Shown here: one piece after another, positions 63,254 to 64,000 of the stretch
Layout: the number at the start of each line of letters is the position of its first letter
Numbering within the stretch: the first letter of the stretch is position 1
Assembly (NCBI RefSeq): GCF_040932035.1
Contig: NZ_JBFRBB010000001.1
Location: 310,001-374,000, forward strand
Length of the DNA stretch: 64,000 nt
From: Hoeflea_A sp040932035
GTDB lineage: Bacteria > Pseudomonadota > Alphaproteobacteria > Rhizobiales > Rhizobiaceae
Direction: 5' to 3'
Notes under the pieces: model-generated
The model's input: only the letters and a program-made list of their open reading frames with translations
What the model was told of the DNA's origin: nothing
The model's database searches: none
Position numbers and translations under genes: made by a program

Positions 63254-64000
63254 ATGAAACTCAGCAATCGTTTGTTTATCAGTTTCGCTGCGGCCGGCGT
63301 GTTAGCAGCTAATGTTTCACCGGCGCTCGCCGGCGATTTCATTCTCCTGCAGTCGACAACGTCGACCCAGAATTCAGGGCTCTACGATCACCTGCTGCCG
63401 CTCTTCGAAGACAAGACCGGAATTCAGGTCCGGGTCGTCGCGGTCGGAACCGGGCAGGCGATCAAGAATGCTCGCAACTGCGACGGCGATCTCCTGCTGG
63501 TCCACGCGAAAGCCGCCGAGGAAGCCTTTGTCAAGGAAGGAAGCGGCAAGAAGCGCAGCGACGTCATGTATAACGACTTCGTTCTGATAGGCCCGTCCGA
63601 TGATCCGGCGGGGGTCAAGGGACTTTCCGAGATTGAGGACGCGCTGGAGGCGGTTTCGGGCAAAGAGGCGGCATTTGCTTCGCGTGGCGATGATTCAGGC
63701 ACCCACAAGAAGGAGTTGTCACTCTGGAAAATGACCGGCATCGATCCCGTTGCACACAGCGGCGAATGGTATCGCGAGACCGGATCGGGTATGGGAGCGA
63801 CGCTCAATGCCGCCGTCGCGATGGGCGCTTATGCGCTCACCGACCGGGCGACATGGATCAGCTTCGGCAACCGGGCCCAGCACGAAATCCTGGTGGAAGG
63901 TGACGCGGATCTGTTCAACCAGTATGGCGTCGTCACCATTAATCCGGAACGCTGCCCCAACATCAAGCAGGACGCTGCAAAACGGTTTGTAGACTGGCTG
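63254..64000 (+). CDS. tupA: Tungstate-binding periplasmic protein TupA (partial, cut by window end)
   Basis: 249 codons are visible, without the stop. A signal peptide (residues 1-26, ending SPALAG) precedes the mature start DFILLQSTTSTQNSGLYDHL, split at TTSTQNSG, which is the tungstate oxyanion-binding motif of TupA. Further conserved blocks are VGTGQAIKNAR, YNDFVLIGP, SRGDDSGTHKKE and GSGMGATLNAA. GGAGG lies five bases before ATG 63254. TupA binds tungstate tightly and discriminates against molybdate in characterised homologues. The last visible residues are near the usual C-terminus (typical length about 270 aa). Confidence 0.95.
   Translation, partial: MKLSNRLFISFAAAGVLAANVSPALAGDFILLQSTTSTQNSGLYDHLLPLFEDKTGIQVRVVAVGTGQAIKNARNCDGDLLLVHAKAAEEAFVKEGSGKKRSDVMYNDFVLIGPSDDPAGVKGLSEIEDALEAVSGKEAAFASRGDDSGTHKKELSLWKMTGIDPVAHSGEWYRETGSGMGATLNAAVAMGAYALTDRATWISFGNRAQHEILVEGDADLFNQYGVVTINPERCPNIKQDAAKRFVDWL

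Overview
The window looks like chromosomal DNA of an alphaproteobacterium of the order Hyphomicrobiales (Rhizobiales), probably from the Phyllobacteriaceae/Hoeflea side of that order. The reasons are the hisS-hisZ-hisG block with a short HisG plus HisZ, a CIRCE-controlled groESL with an RpoH-like promoter, the HAD-IIA/ribF/.../ileS neighbourhood, the pmbA / inositol-phosphatase / DUF4170 / acyltransferase / waaA / lpxK string, DUF2093 next to mutL, and a CtrA-type TTAA-N7-TTAAC site. The family placement is inference; no rRNA or tRNA gene, CRISPR array, phage or insertion-sequence transposase was seen.

Layout. 1-5.4 kb (minus strand): the start of a DUF4336 gene, then a sulfatase plus tripartite tricarboxylate transporter operon (sulfatase-tctC-tctB-tctA) with a divergent LysR regulator. 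5.5-12.8 kb: LysR genes around a glycolate oxidase operon (glcD, glcE, a Tic20/DUF4870-like membrane gene, glcF). 12.8-16.1 kb: a membrane protein and methyltransferase pair divergent from a LysR gene, an EamA exporter and an AraC regulator. 16.1-20.2 kb: hisG-hisZ-hisS and tag. 20.2-23.5 kb: two tandem L,D-transpeptidases, a DoxX protein and a YghU-like glutathione transferase. 23.5-25.7 kb: groEL-groES with CIRCE.

25.7-36.5 kb: HAD hydrolase, ribF, two SDR genes, ileS, a lipoprotein, tadA, an RluB-type pseudouridine synthase, rsmD and a patatin phospholipase. 36.5-42.7 kb: a FadR-type GntR regulator divergent from a TRAP transporter (DctP plus fused DctQM) and a membrane D-lactate dehydrogenase, with two tandem operator-like sites over the promoter. 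42.7-47.9 kb: DUF302, SRPBCC, LysE and MATE proteins and a KefB-type antiporter. 48-53.6 kb: pmbA, a CysQ-like phosphatase, DUF4170, a DUF374 acyltransferase, waaA and lpxK (lipid A/Kdo assembly). 53.65-53.96 kb: a 305-bp MITE-like repeat with perfect 34-bp inverted ends. 53.95-56.0 kb: DUF2093 and mutL. 56.1-60.1 kb: a manganese-type ABC transporter. 60.3-61.6 kb: a GGDEF-EAL protein with a dead GGDEF site. 61.8-64 kb: a tungstate ABC transporter (tupB-tupC-tupA, tupA cut by the window end).

Most of the window is core metabolism with accessory uptake operons. A common thread is oxidation of small 2-hydroxy acids: glycolate through GlcDEF, and D-lactate or a related acid through TRAP plus Dld. 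Both operons carry a TGGT-N11-ACCA motif in their promoter regions. I found no convincing wholly new multi-gene system. The items most worth a second look are the MITE-like element that supplies a stop codon, the tandem operators, the CtrA site, and a permease fused to a DtxR-like domain.
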